A stretch of 64,000 bases of DNA from Candidula unifasciata (GCA_905116865.2 CAJHNH020001097.1:200744-264743), one strand, 5' to 3'; shown: positions 36,712-48,930, numbered from the stretch's first letter. Notes: generated by a model not told the origin, from the sequence alone. Numbers and translations are program-made.

Positions 36712-36717
36712 TTTATT
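36712..36717 (-). promoter_or_regulatory. AATAAA signal, likely 3' end of the acyl-CoA synthetase gene
   Basis: The first clear AATAAA on the minus strand downstream of the TGA at 37177, about 460 bases away. Confidence 0.45.
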
Positions 36718-37176
36718 CCCTCTTTTAAGGCTGGAACCCAAGTGTCCCGCATGAGCACCCAACAACTTAGCTACTCAAAAATTTAGAGTATCTGAAGGAA
36801 ACAAAACAATGACACAATTAATTCTCAAGAAAAATAATATGTCATGTGGGTAGTTGAAACAAAGGGATAGGCGAAATATTTCAGCCACATTTGAAGACAA
36901 CACTCGAATGTGAATAATACTGAGTGCTAAACGTAAAGACATACAAGAAAAGTTCAGGCAGAAATACAAGCTAAATGATAACGTCGAAAGATAGACATCA
37001 ATTCTGAATATACAGCCAGGACGATGGAGTCTGTTGCAGATTTGTTGCATCCAGCCTTGCATATGAAGAGGGTACCTCATTTGTGAACTAAATCCACTGA
37101 ATGTACAAATGAAACAAATAAGGAGATAATCTTTAAAAGGAATACAGCTGGGTGCTAGATGATGTCCCAGGAGTCT

Positions 37177-37293
37177 TCACTTGCTGCCAGATGAACCTTG
37201 ACCCGACTGAACACCAAACTTCTCTTCAACCAGTTTTCTCAACAGCTGCTTGTCCGGCTTGCCAGTTGGGGTCTCTGGGAAACTGCTGAACAC
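37177..37293 (-). CDS. Acyl-CoA synthetase (AMP-forming), terminal exon
   Basis: This is the last coding exon of a seven-exon run on the minus strand: 57599-57382, 52401-52157, 49707-49620, 46485-46369, 45541-45297, 42733-42581, 37293-37177. Together they give about 393 residues of an AMP-forming acyl-CoA synthetase that resembles the medium-chain ACSF2 group. These enzymes make an acyl-adenylate from a fatty acid and ATP and then transfer it to CoA. The exon starts after TTAACTTAG in phase 0 and encodes 38 residues, VFSSFPETPTGKPDKQLLRK onward, then TGA. The PTGK lysine is the catalytic Lys of the mobile C-terminal domain (A10 motif). The end, SSGSK, is not a peroxisomal SKL signal. Confidence 0.88.
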   Translation of the reverse strand: MFSSFPETPTGKPDKQLLRKLVEEKFGVQSGQGSSGSK

Positions 37294-37299
37294 CTAAGT

Positions 37300-38340
37300 T
37301 AAGGAGAAACATTTACAGTCTATAGACAAACACACAGTTTCTTCGTTATACAATAATTTAATATTGTAAGACATCTAGTAACACACAGTATTGCTTCTAT
37401 GTCAGGCGCGCTGCCAGGGAAAAACATTGGGATGTGTGTGTGTGTGTTTGTGGGAAGGTGGGGGTCACCTTCCTCACCATAGATTTCGAATTTTCTCGGC
37501 AAACAAATACGGAGGTGGAAAGGGACCTTGAGCCCTGTCGCTAAATGATCAAAAGCACAGGGGGCAATGTGGGTGGGGGAGGGAAAAGGAGGGACTGAGC
37601 ACTACAACCACACCCTACCCCCCCCCCCCCCTAATGAAAACATTGATATATTATAGGTTCATGTCCCCTCTTACCCAAGCCCTCGCTATCACATTACACA
37701 TTTCCCAGGCAGATACTTAGAGGAGGAGGTTCTGACTACTCGCCCCTAAGCCCCCCCCCCCCCCCCCCAATTTAAATATTCTGCAAGAGAGCTAGGACCC
37801 CCCCCCCCCCTGTATGTTTACAACCATGTATATACATGATCTTTCAAAGTATTTGTTTATAGGATGCCATATTATTTCGGTTGGAAGATATTATTGATTT
37901 GCTATTCAGCATCTGATAATTATCGTTGCTTTGAAATGTTTCAACTGAAACTGTTCCCACAAAATTGCTGTACATGGTCCCGGGGATCTATTATTACCTT
38001 TGCACAATTAATGGGGGAGGGGGCATGGTGGGAAGGGGAGGAAGTAGCTGTGCCCCTCCTAAAATATTATATCAAGGACACAAACGACCACAAGTCCCTA
38101 CCTCTCTCCCGCCCATGTCAGTTTTCGGCATTATATTGAACTCGACTGAGGCAACTCCGACGAACTAGTTAAGACACATTCTCACAGTTTTTTATGTCTA
38201 TGTGTGTGTTTTTCATGTGTGTGCGTTTGTGTGTGTGTGTGGTGTCACATACCAGCCAAACACCCCCTATACTCATTGACTCACACACATATCCTGTTAA
38301 CCCCCCCCCCCCCCCCCCCACATGGAAATTAACTAGTTTT
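37300..38340. other. Intron segment rich in poly(C) runs
   Basis: Several C homopolymers of about 10-19 bases (about 37618-37632, 37750-37769, 37798-37810, 38301-38319) and GT repeats at 37434-37447 and 38222-38242. No coding signal. Confidence 0.7.
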
Positions 38341-40400
38341 AAATACAGAATCTTCTTTCATAAGGAAATAATCCTTCTTTGACAAGCATGGGTCAAGATG
38401 TCAGGAAAAGTACTTTGTTCGATACTAATTCTATGGGGCAGGAATTATATTGTGAATCCACTCACAGGTAAGTGGTTTTTACGAGTAGGGGAGCCTTTTT
38501 TTTCGTGGCGTCATTCTAGAAACAGCTTCCAGAGCCTGAGGACGGCCAAACGCCTTCTCTGTCAACTCTATCAGTATCTGTTATGAAAGTCTCAGTTTAT
38601 CCCAGAAACTTCAAAAGAGTATGGGTAAGTAGTGCTTGAAAAAATAATAACTTAGTTCAGGTTTTTTGCCATACTGCTTGGAGTAAGACCCGTATAGCTG
38701 TGAGAAACGTGCTGAAATGCCTGCCTGTCAACTCTGACTGCAAGAACGCTCTTACCAGCATGTTTCACCTACATGCCGATGAAATATTTCCTTATATTCC
38801 GTGATGGCTCGTCCAGACAGCTTGCAGTTAATGTATGATTTTTCATATGACTTGATCATGTTTAGTTTATGTGTAGAAATATAACTGGGGAGGAAGGTTT
38901 TTAGATCTGTTGGTGACCTAGAAAGCTCCGTTCGGTTCGCCGCGAGATCAGTGCAAGTTTTCGAATTATCAATTAAGCTTCGGCCTCCGGCTTGTTAGCC
39001 ATTGTAAACAACGACCACTTAGGTGGAAAAATGTTGTGATTTGTGTGTGTTGTATTTTTACGCTTTCCTACTTGAATATTGCTCTATCCTTAGTGTGCCT
39101 GTATTATTATATGTATTATATAATGGATAGGAAAAGGTCTATCTTTTTCTTTTGGTTGGCAAGCGCAGTCTACCGCTGTTGCCAGTGAAGAAGGACTATC
39201 TACCATTGCTGGCTAATTGACCCTTATAAAAAGAGTGACCAAGTCTATAGAGACCCAGCACTGTCACCTGTAGATGTATTGTGGATAAAGGGTAAACAAG
39301 GGCAGTGTTTAATTGTTTGCTAACCATTTTTGTTTCTATTGTGCTTGCAGGATATATACTGACTTCTCTGGGAGCTAGGTCAGGATCATAGTCCACTAGA
39401 TCCAACTTGGTACAGTCATCACCCACCCAATAACCGTCACCAGTCAGCTACAAGCTACCACTGGTCTCCACCAGCATCCAGAAACATATGAATCATGTAA
39501 ACCAGTCTCTTGGTAAACACTTAAAAAGGTGACTGTTGGTATCACACATGCCAGATGTCAGCTGATGCAAATTCATCTTCACCCAGTGCCACCAGCCCAA
39601 GATTAAATATATTTATATTTTGAAACTCTGTTCATTGAACTGTTTAAATTAAAGGGTATCTATCCCTATGATTAATTAACAATAACTACTTAACAAGACG
39701 AACATTGATTCGGTAATTCAAGAGATACATAGCCAATGATTACTTTGTTCAAGAACTGTTGCCTAACATTCTACTCAAACCTGTGATTGATGCATTTCTC
39801 AAAAATGGACAGTAGAGTAGCAAGAACATCACTGCGGATAAGTATTTTTTATGGTAACTTAAAAATGCAGCCACCCAGACACCGAGTGCCCAGTATTACC
39901 ATTGACCTTATACTGAATCAGCGGCAGTGATGAGCACAACAGTATCTGTTAGCCAATCAGAAGTCATTCTTGACTAAGAAAGCTCTTTGATATTATCCAG
40001 TTCTTTAGATCATTCTTCAGTATCATTCCTTTGAGACTTTTTACTTATGTTGTAACTATTACATCATGCATTACTATTCTAAATATAAGTTGTTGGTGTC
40101 CAGTATTTCACAGTTCTCTTTAGCTAGTTATGTGTGAGTGTATTGTTCAATTTTTTAGATTTTATTAATACTGTGTGTGTGTGTGTATGAGTGTGACTAT
40201 GATAGGATCCTATCTAGTCTGGGGGCTAACGAGTGATGAGGAAGTCCGAAAGGAAAGGAAGGGGGCGGGGGGGGGGGGAAGAGGAAGTTTTAAGCCAGTG
40301 CTTCATAATTATTCCTTTCTCGGTGTAGACGCCAAGAACAATAATGTTGGTCACTAAGTAACAGCAATCAATACATGTCACAGGAATTGATACACTATCG
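38340..40400. other. Intron sequence without recognised content
   Basis: Only a G10 run near 40268-40278 and a short GT repeat near 40172 stand out. No dispersed repeat matched by eye. Confidence 0.4.
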
Positions 40401-40423
40401 TGCATTGCTGAAAAGGAGACCAT

Positions 40424-41510
40424 AGGGGACGCAGTCTGTTGCAAGTTTTATTTTTGTGTGTGTGTGTGTGTGTGTGCGTATTCTTTACAGGGCAATGCAG
40501 AACCAACCCCAACAGCCTCTGGCCGTTGTGTGGTTTTTCTAGGCAGATTTACCCCCAGTAGTTTGCCATTGCTTTCTGAATTGAACTAGGCATCCCAGCA
40601 TTACGAAGTCTTCACATCGACGTAGCCACAGAGCCGACAGTTGCAAGTTACTAATACTTTAGATGGGGTTTTTAGGGGACGCAATCTGTTCCATACTACA
40701 AATACTTAAGATGAGGGTGTTAGGGGAGGCAATCTGTTCCATGCTACTAATACTTAAGATGAGGGTGTTAGGGGACGCAATCTGTTCCAAGCTACTAATA
40801 CTTAAGATGAGGGTGTTAGGAAAGGCTATCTGTTCCAAGCTACTAATACTTAAGATAATGGTGTAAGGGGAGGCAATCTGTTCCAAGCTACTAATACTTA
40901 AGATTAGGGTGTTAGGAAAGGCTATCTGTTCCAAGCTACTAATACTTAAGATGAGGGTGTTAGGGGACGCAATCTGTTCCATGCTACTAATACTTGAGAT
41001 GAGGGTGTTAGGGGAGGCAATCTGTTCCAAGCTACTAATACTTAAGATGAGGGTGTTAGGGAAGGCAATCTATTCCATGCTACTAATACTTAAGATGAGG
41101 GTGTTAGGAAAGGCTATCTGTTCCAAGCTACTAATACTTAAGATAATGGTGTAAGGGGAGGCAATCTGTTCCAAGCTACTAATACTTAAGATGAGGGTGT
41201 TAGGGGACGCAATCTGTTCCAAGCTACTAATACTTAAGATGAGGGTGTTAGGGAAGGCAATCTATTCCATGCTACTAATACTTAAGATTAGGGTGTTAGG
41301 AAAGGCTATCTGTTCCAAGCTACTAATACTTAAGATGAGGGTGTTAGGGGACGCAATCTGTTCCAAGCTACTAATACTTAAGATAAGGGTGTTAGAGGAG
41401 GCAATCTGTTCCAAGCTACTAATACTTAGAATGAGGGTGTTAGGGGAGGCAATTTAGTCCAAACTACTAATACTTAAAATAAGGATGTTAGGGGAGGCAA
41501 TCCAATGTTT
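40424..41510. repeat. 48-bp satellite in the last intron (about 18 copies)
   Basis: Unit CTACTAATACTTAAGATGAG then GGTGTTAGGGGACGCAATCT and GTTCCAAG. Variants GGAAAGGCTATC and GGGGAGGCAATC alternate. The leftmost unit is split by a SINE insertion at 40448-40639. Long open frames on both strands come from the period (48 is divisible by three). Confidence 0.95.
40448..40639 (-). mobile_element. tRNA-derived SINE, family 2, complete insertion
   Basis: A perfect 10-bp direct repeat GTTGCAAGTT (40438-40447 and 40640-40649) flanks 192 bases. On the minus strand it starts TCGGCTCTGTGGCTACGTCG (A-box-like), then AGTTCAATTC (B-box-like), then AGAAAGCAATGGCAAACTAC and TGCCTAGAAAAACCACACAA, ending in (AC)n and AAAAATAAAA. 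Inserted into a unit of the 48-bp satellite. Confidence 0.8.
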
Positions 41511-41516
41511 GTGGAA

Positions 41517-41640
41517 GTTAAATTTCACCCCACCAGAACCACGCACAACAAGCGATAAACACTCGGTGACACAAAGTGCCACCATTCAGAGGAAACTCAC
41601 CCGGGTACAATTCCCAGAAGCGTTAGGCAATTTTTGGACC
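41517..41640 (+). repeat. Dispersed 200-bp repeat, copy 5
   Basis: CACCCCACCAGAACCACGCA then CGGTGACACAAAGTGCCACC. It sits directly after the 48-bp satellite and is degraded at the right. Confidence 0.7.
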
Positions 41641-41792
41641 CCCGACGACAACCAGAGTTCGGCTGTTAATACCCCCCCCCCCCTTTTTTTTTTTAAATTA
41701 AATTCATCGAATTAATTGTATTCAAAATAATGGGATATTATTATATATTACTCACTTAATCTTAACGAGGGACTAAATTTTTCGTTATTTAA

Positions 41793-41935
41793 AAGCAGCA
41801 CCCCGGCTCTAGTCGGGGGCCCTAATATAACCTAACAGTTGAACGGGGTTTCTGGAACTTCTCCCCGGGTAATCCTCATAAGAATTGTGACACTTCCTGT
41901 CACCTGGTGTAGATCGCGAGTTGTAATGTCCTGGT
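41793..41935 (-). repeat. Dispersed 200-bp repeat, copy 6 (left arm of inverted pair)
   Basis: Minus-strand orientation, with CAGGTGACAGGAAGTGTCAC and CGGGGTGCTGCTTTTAAATA ends. It pairs with copy 7 on the opposite strand about 100 bases away. Confidence 0.75.
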
Positions 41936-42029
41936 TCAGTTGAATTACATACATACAGGTTAGAAAGTGCTACCCTAATTTTTTCGACTACATCTCCTCT
42001 GCTTCGAGACTTCGATATAGGTAGGTAGG

Positions 42030-42190
42030 TTATACCCCACCAGAACATCACACAAGCGATATTCACGAGGTGACACAAGGTGCCATCACGTGGATGAAGA
42101 TCACTGGGGGAAATTCTAGAAACCCCGTTTAACCGTTAGGTTATATTTGGGGCCCCAAAAGCCAGGAAGGGGCTTCTCAATAACTAAAAA
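42030..42190 (+). repeat. Dispersed 200-bp repeat, copy 7 (right arm of inverted pair)
   Basis: It begins TATACCCCACCAGAACATCA after a GGTA repeat, contains GGTGACACAAGGTGCCATC and ends AAAGCCAGGAAGGGGCTTCT. It forms a large inverted repeat with 41793-41935. Confidence 0.8.
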
Positions 42191-42580
42191 AACTGCATCC
42201 CACATGGGGGACGAAAACATTTCCTAAGGAATTCCTATTGATCCTTTAGGGCTTCCTTGGTCAGTACCATATTATAGGGGAGGAGGGTGTCAGAGACCTA
42301 CATTAGGGTCAGTGTTCAATGGATTGCGACTACTACTACGCCTAACCCTAACCCCCTATGGCCGCTATAGTAAAACCATAGATTGCGTGCCCTGAGGTTG
42401 CCGTTTTTAGGTTTGAACAATATCTAAACACGACTGATCTTAGTTTACATTTGATCCTTTGCTTCTGTTGGACTGGGGAAAAACGTGTGAGAACCATGTC
42501 ATATTGCAAGCAGTCGCCGAAAAAAAAAAAAACACGTTAAATGTTAAAAACAAGAGTAAAATAGAAACGAGCAGCAGTAC

Positions 42581-42733
42581 CATAAAATACTTGGGTATTG
42601 GTGTCTGCTCGCTGGCCAAGTCTGAGATAAAGAAACTTTCACAGTAGGACTTCAGCTGTTCTTCTGTCACGTTACTTCCGCTGACTGTTGTTACACATGC
42701 GCAGATCTCATGATGCACCACAGGGTCAGATAC
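42581..42733 (-). CDS. Acyl-CoA synthetase, penultimate exon
   Basis: Acceptor TATTTTAG|GTATCT, donor TTTATG|GTACTG, phase 0 at both ends, 51 residues. The peptide runs VSDPVVHHEICACVTTVSGS, then NVTEEQLKSYC and QTPIPKYFM. In the family this is the C-terminal subdomain, where GE(E/I)xxACV and (H/I)PKY lie just before the catalytic-lysine loop of the next exon. A 1-kb GATA array begins about 60 bases upstream of the acceptor in the preceding intron. Confidence 0.87.
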
Positions 42734-42794
42734 CTAAAATACACATCTTTTGTTCTCATATCTATTTACACAAGGGGAAGGAAGGTAAGGAAGG

Positions 42795-43786
<992 letters not shown>

Positions 43787-43837
43787 AAGATTGAGAGACC
43801 GATTTAAGAACATGTCATAAGTATGCACTTGCACACA

Positions 43838-43844
43838 CACACAT

Positions 43845-43894
<50 letters not shown>
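43838..43894. repeat. (CA)n microsatellite
   Basis: About 25 CA units next to the GATA array. Confidence 0.95.
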
Positions 43895-43896
<2 letters not shown>

Positions 43897-43929
43897 TGAA
43901 AAATGTATGAAGATCTATCTTGCATTCTC

Positions 43930-44400
43930 TACACATTTCTAGGGTGGTTCTCACATTGACAATATGGTCTCTATTTCCTCTGCCCTATCTAAAACCCGCT
44001 TGTGCTTTTTATAATTCATATTCCAATTTATTCTCAATCGTCCCCAAGATGATCTGCCTAAAGATTTAGCTATCGTGACTAATAAGAGCTATATTACAAT
44101 AATTGTTACATAATTTGATTTTTTTTTTCTAACAGGAACAAAAACTGATCTCTTTCATACTGTGAGCCAGTCAGCACTGTTCCAGAGTTTCACACATAGT
44201 CCATGGTATAGAATAACGGTCGCTTCTCCTCCAACATGAAATAACTCTGCTGGTATGTCGTCACATCCTAGAGACTTGCCTGATTTAAGGTTCTTTAGTG
44301 CCATTGTTACTTTCTCTCTTACTCATTTTGTCCTTGAATTCACCCGCACTATCTAGCATGTTTTTCGAAAATAGCAGGCCTATTTTCCAAATGATCTAGT
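43930..44400 (-). mobile_element. LINE reverse transcriptase fragment
   Basis: The minus strand reads MALKNLKSGKSLGCDDIPAE then LFHVGGEA (RT fingers), and further down EMCREC-type decayed sequence. Short and degraded, in the synthetase intron. Confidence 0.7.
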
Positions 44401-44439
44401 TAATAATATTTATCAATTCCACACCACAGTAATCGTGAC

Positions 44440-45290
44440 ATTTCTAAAAACGCCCAGTGCCAACCACTCTACGGTCATCTTTCGCTTCATCTGACTCTAA
44501 GACCGTGACTGGCTTTTCCACAATGCTCATCTTCTCTCAGAGTGCGGCAGCCACATGGATCCTGCTATGCATCAGTTCCCCAGCTTTAAGTACAGAGGCA
44601 GCTGTCCACATGTGTGTCTCTGAACACATCAGCGTGATCTGAATAAAATATCCAACGAGAGCTATAAAGCACCGAGCTCTTTAGCGAAGCTTGTCACTCC
44701 ACTCAAAGAATGTACAAAATATTCCTAACATTTCCTCATTTCCCTTTCTCTGTCTCCTTCCTTTGCCTGTCTCTCCCCATTGGTGCAGTATTCATCTACC
44801 GGAGCCATGCAGTGATATCGTATGCTTACCTTTACAGCTGGCACCATGTCTGTTACATCTTATTCGTCCATGTTTCTAACTACATGTGCCGTGTATATTG
44901 TGGTCTTTTAAACATTTCTCTTGCTCTGTTGGTTCCACCACAAAACCCTTCTGGTATTTTTATTTGTTGTCAGTTATTGAATTTTTCCTCATGTAAACTA
45001 AAATCAAAAGGTGCTTTAAACGAGAGGATCGATTTCATGTACAGGGATGAATTTAGTGTGGCTCGGTATTTTCTACTTCAGCAACGACATAAACAGATCC
45101 CAAAAATGTACGCGCAAACCAAAAAACAAAGCCTGAAAGAAACCCACAACTCTCAGAATAGATGGCAATCAGCTAAACCACTCGGCCACGGAGACCACAG
45201 CAACTAAAACCCATGCCTAGTGAAATCTTGAGTATAATCGTTGTGTCTGTGTAGACAGTGAAACGACAAGCAAGTCAACTACACACCAGG
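44440..45290. other. Intron sequence, unassigned
   Basis: A 165-codon plus-strand open stretch at 44710-45207 has no recognisable domain. A tRNA-like box on the minus strand near 45175-45202 (CCGTGGCCGAGTGGTTTAGC) hints at another SINE head. Confidence 0.35.
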
Positions 45291-45296
45291 ACTTAC

Positions 45297-45541
45297 AGGC
45301 AAGACGACAGCTTCAGCCACGTCAGGATGTTGGAGGATTTTCGCCTCCAGCCACCCCGGGTACAGAACCACAGTTCCGTACATGATCGTATCTTTGTTCC
45401 TGCCCAGGACATAGAAGTTGCCTTCTTCATCCCAAAAGCCGAGATCCTCCGTGTTGAACCATCCGTCCTTGGTGAAACATTTGACAGTGTTCGGATCTGG
45501 GTCCTCTAAAAGGTTAAAGTAACCAGAAAATATGTTCCCAC
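45297..45541 (-). CDS. Acyl-CoA synthetase, exon with A7/A8 motifs
   Basis: Acceptor GTTGCAG|GTGGG, donor TTGCCT|GTAAGT, 245 bases. Two bases complete a Gly codon and 81 codons follow. It contains FSGYFN, then DGWFNTEDLGFWDEEGNFYV (A7, ATP-ribose-binding Asp) and LGRNKDTI (A8 hinge, GRxKDxI), then LYPGWLEAKILQHPDVAEAV. The hinge region reads YGTVVLYP where most relatives have GGxNIxP, a deviation next to the domain-rotation point. The segment holding the acceptor is repeated twice more upstream. Confidence 0.9.
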
Positions 45542-45800
45542 CTGCAACGGCATTCACACATTTTAGCTGAGGTACAACACAAGGAACATAATGAAGTAGT
45601 TAGTGTTTCTCACGCTTCTGTGCCCACCTGCAACGGCATTCACACATTTTAGCTGAGGTACAACATAAGGAACATAAGGAAGTAGTTAGTGTTTCTCACG
45701 CTTCTGTTTCCCACCTGCAACGGCTTTCACACATTTTAGCTGAGGTACAACATAAGGAACATAAGGAAGTAGTTAGTGTTTCTCATGCTTCTGTTCCCAC
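45537..45800. repeat. Triplicated 86-bp segment containing a splice acceptor
   Basis: Three tandem copies start at 45537, 45624 and 45708 with CCCACCTGCAACGG, each followed by ACACATTTTAGCTGAGGTAC. On the minus strand each copy carries GTTGCAG|GTGGG. Only the lowest-coordinate copy opens into the exon. Confidence 0.9.
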
Positions 45801-45886
45801 TTGTGTTGTGTTTGCAGCTAAGCTGCGAGATCTGTGCTTCTACATCTAACATACGTTTCACTGCAATATATCATTTTGTTGTAAAA

Positions 45887-45895
<9 letters not shown>

Positions 45896-45952
<57 letters not shown>
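45896..45952. repeat. (TA)n microsatellite
   Basis: About 28 TA units. Confidence 0.97.
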
Positions 45953-45954
<2 letters not shown>

Positions 45955-46217
45955 GAACTATCTACATCTGCACACAGCCAAAGAGCCAAAGAGATATCAA
46001 AGCAGAGCCAGGAGGAGACGCAAGGTAAATGGACACACTAAGGGTGCAGTAAACCGACAGGGATATGTTGCAGCCAAGGCCACTTCCCTAGCCTTGTATC
46101 AAAGGTTTTTTTGTCTTCTTACTAGGTGTTACTGCAAGTGTGGACACAATAATACACTCAAGGAGTAGACAATAAATAGGACGTGCAGACAGACAGGCAG
46201 AAAAACAGACAGTCAGT

Positions 46218-46358
<141 letters not shown>

Positions 46359-46368
46359 ACGTTCGCAC

Positions 46369-46485
46369 CTTTAGCCAGGAGAGTCCCAGTCTGCCGTGGC
46401 GGGCACTTGTCTCCATTGTCGTCAATGATCTTCAGCTCTACCCCAGGACATGGTTTGCCGCAGAAGAAGTCCTCAGCGTTGGCAT
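46369..46485 (-). CDS. Acyl-CoA synthetase, small central exon
   Basis: Acceptor TACTGTAG|AT, donor CTAAAG|GTGCGA, 117 bases with 2+38 codons+1. The peptide ANAEDFFCGKPCPGVELKII then DDNGDKCPPRQTGTLLAKG corresponds to the family's VGxPxPGxExKIVD..G segment (A6 region) and the G.L..+G turn that precedes the next exon. Confidence 0.9.
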
Positions 46486-46689
46486 CTACAGTATAATATA
46501 TTTGTCAATAAATCAAACATTGGCACAGGTTCTACGTGGCGCTCAATGATTCATCTCCTATGTATTCAGTAATATCTTTTATTGTTTAATGGAAAACGCC
46601 TTAAACTATAACTAAGTTTAAGAAATGCGTTTATTGTGCTAATTATTACAATGTTAACACACGATCAGTAATTTTTTTTTCAACTATTG

Positions 46690-46870
46690 ATTTAGAAAAT
46701 CTTTCTTTCTTCTTATATTAATAAAAATCTTAATTTTCCGATGTCGTTAGCTCAAAACTCGGAAACTACTGAGCCGATTGCTTTCAAATTTGCACACATC
46801 GTTGCCTGTGACTCCAAACGTAAATATATGTCATAATTTCGCGCAAACCAAGAACGATGTAGCTCCAGCA
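46690..46870 (+). mobile_element. Possible second Helitron-like terminus
   Basis: TCTTTCTTCTTATATTAATA then AACTCGGAAACTACTGAGCC and GATTGCTTTCAAATTTGCAC. It shares the ACTACTGA(A/G)CCGATT line with 23484-23640 in the same orientation. No matching 3' end found. Confidence 0.3.
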
Positions 46871-46879
46871 ACCGTCAAA

Positions 46880-47420
46880 TCATTATTTGTTTAGTTGCCC
46901 GCCCGGATTTATTTTAAAGGAATCGGCCACCTTAGACTGCTGAGCAGGGCTGGCAATAGATGCCTTTCCCCTATGAACCAGATATTTTAATGACGCTTTG
47001 GGTTCAGATTTTGCTGCGTTGTTTACTTTGTTGTTTTCATATATTTTTTATATATCATTACATACCTGGGTACAGTGTTCCTGTACACAGTATAAATTTT
47101 ATACTTTTTTTTCAATCTTAGCTTTTTTTTTTCTTTTGTTGGTCGTGTCCCTTTCATTTTGCTGACGTTTTTGCTTGGGTTATTTAGCTTGGGTTTTACC
47201 ACACATCCTGTTGGCAGCCCCGTTGTTGTAGACGATCTCACACATCTTCGCCAATCTGCCGACTGCCGACACGTCTCATACTAATTCTCTCACATTGTCG
47301 CACAATGTTACATTCAAATACGCTCGCATTATTATAAAGCAGTGTCGCAGCAAGCACGGGTGAAGTAGCTGTCATTTGGTGAGTAAACTGTGTGTTTCCC
47401 CAATTTTTTGTTCTTCATTG
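46880..47420. other. Intron sequence, unassigned
   Basis: AT-rich with several T runs. Nothing recognised. Confidence 0.35.
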
Positions 47421-47429
47421 TTCTGTCTA

Positions 47430-47810
47430 TTCAATATTATATTACTTTTGTGCATTGCACATGGCGGCGGAATTCAACTGTCTTGATTGATCTGAGTTCG
47501 TTATGCACACGACCGGTTCCTGGCTGAGTATTTGGAAATCCATATCGTGACTGTACTGTATTTGTTTCATTGTCTAGCGTTTCGCTGTTGTTTTCTGTTA
47601 CTTGTTCCAATTTCACCCCGTTTACTGTGATATTCATTGTTAGCTAATTATTTTCTTTGCTAAATATCATGGTTTTTGTCTTTTTCAAATTTATATCTAA
47701 TCCAAATTCTGCACTCCTTCTGTTTACTTGCTCCACTAGGTCTTGCAACTCCTGCTCACTCTCTGCGAGCAACACTGTGTCGTCAGCATATATCTCAGAT
47801 TGTTTATTAT
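47430..47810 (-). mobile_element. LINE reverse transcriptase palm fragment
   Basis: The minus strand reads IYADDTVLLAESEQELQDLV, EQVNRRSAEFGLDINLKKTK, TMIFSKENN, then NITVNGVKLEQVTENN. The YADD motif is intact. 3' side lost. Confidence 0.85.
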
Positions 47811-47884
47811 TTTACCATAACATACATCCCTACAAATGACCAATATAAAATAATCGGTCTAACATTGAAAATAAAAATATGAAA

Positions 47885-48520
47885 ATTTTTCTGTAGTGAC
47901 CCCTAATGGTACCCCATTCCAAGAATTGGAGTCGTACACCTATTTGGGCAGTGATGTAGATAAAGATGGAGGAACTGATAGAGATATTTAAAAAAAAAAA
48001 AAAGCATACAAAGGCAAGAGGAGCTTTCATAGCACTAGGGAAGTTTTGGAGGTCAAAAGAAATTAAAAGAAATACTAAACTAAACATTTTTAATTCTAAT
48101 GTCAAATCAGTACTATTGTATGGGGCGGAAACATAGAGAACAACCAAGGCAATTATTAATAAATTATAAACATTCATTAACTGGTGCCTGTGCAGAATAA
48201 ATGGATTTTAATGGTATGACAGAATAACTAATATAGAGATTTGGGAAAGCACTAAACAGGCTCCAGTGGACCAAGAGGTGATGAAAAAAAGCGGGCGTTG
48301 GATAGGACAAACACTGCGAAAACAGGACAACAGCATAACTAGAATGTCTTTGCATTGGAATCCACAGGGCTTAGGAATAAAGGAAGGCCCCCCCCCCCCA
48401 AAAAAAAAAACACATAGAGACGAGAGCTGGAGAATGAAGTTAGAAAGAGATGGTGAGGACACGGGGAGAGCTCCATGTAATAGCGAAGGATAGAATGACT
48501 TGGCGTGAGTTGGCTAAGGG
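47885..48520 (+). mobile_element. LINE RT C-terminal fragment, opposite strand
   Basis: The plus strand reads LESYTYLGSDVDKDGGTDRD, then ARGAFIALGKFWRSKEIKRN, NIFNSNVKSVLLYGAET, then INWCLCRINGF, DQEVMKKSGRWIGQTLRKQD and WRMKLERDGEDTG. This is the thumb and connection region downstream of YADD in an RTE-like ORF, pointing away from the neighbouring minus-strand palm fragment. Confidence 0.85.
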
Positions 48521-48521
48521 A

Positions 48522-48930
48522 CATAGATCAAGGAGATACATAACTGAATGAGAGTAGAAACTATAAACAAATCAAGGAGATACATACCTTAATGATATTA
48601 GAGACGATACATAGATGAAGGAGATACATCACTGAATGTGATTAGAGACGATACAGAGATCAAGGAGACACATAACTGAATGAGAGTAGAAACGATACAT
48701 AGATAACGGATATACTTAACTAAATGAGAGTTAAAACTATACACAAATCAAGGAGATACATAATGAATGAAATTAGAAACGATTCATAGATCAAGTAGAT
48801 GTATAATGAATGAGTATAGAAAACAATAAATAGATGAAGGAGATACATAACTGAATGAGAGTAGAAACGATACACCGATCACATGGATGCGTACTGAATA
48901 TTAGTAGAGATACATAATTGAGTGAAACAA
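48522..48930. repeat. Degenerate 44-bp minisatellite
   Basis: About nine irregular units of GGAGATACATAACTGAATGA then GAGTAGAAACGATACATAGA. It starts at the end of the LINE ORF (WRELAKGHRSRRYIT) and may derive from its 3' end. Confidence 0.75.

Noticed and set aside
44710..45207. 165-codon plus-strand ORF
   Set aside because: No domain, low complexity, in an intron of the minus-strand synthetase; no splice-supported context.
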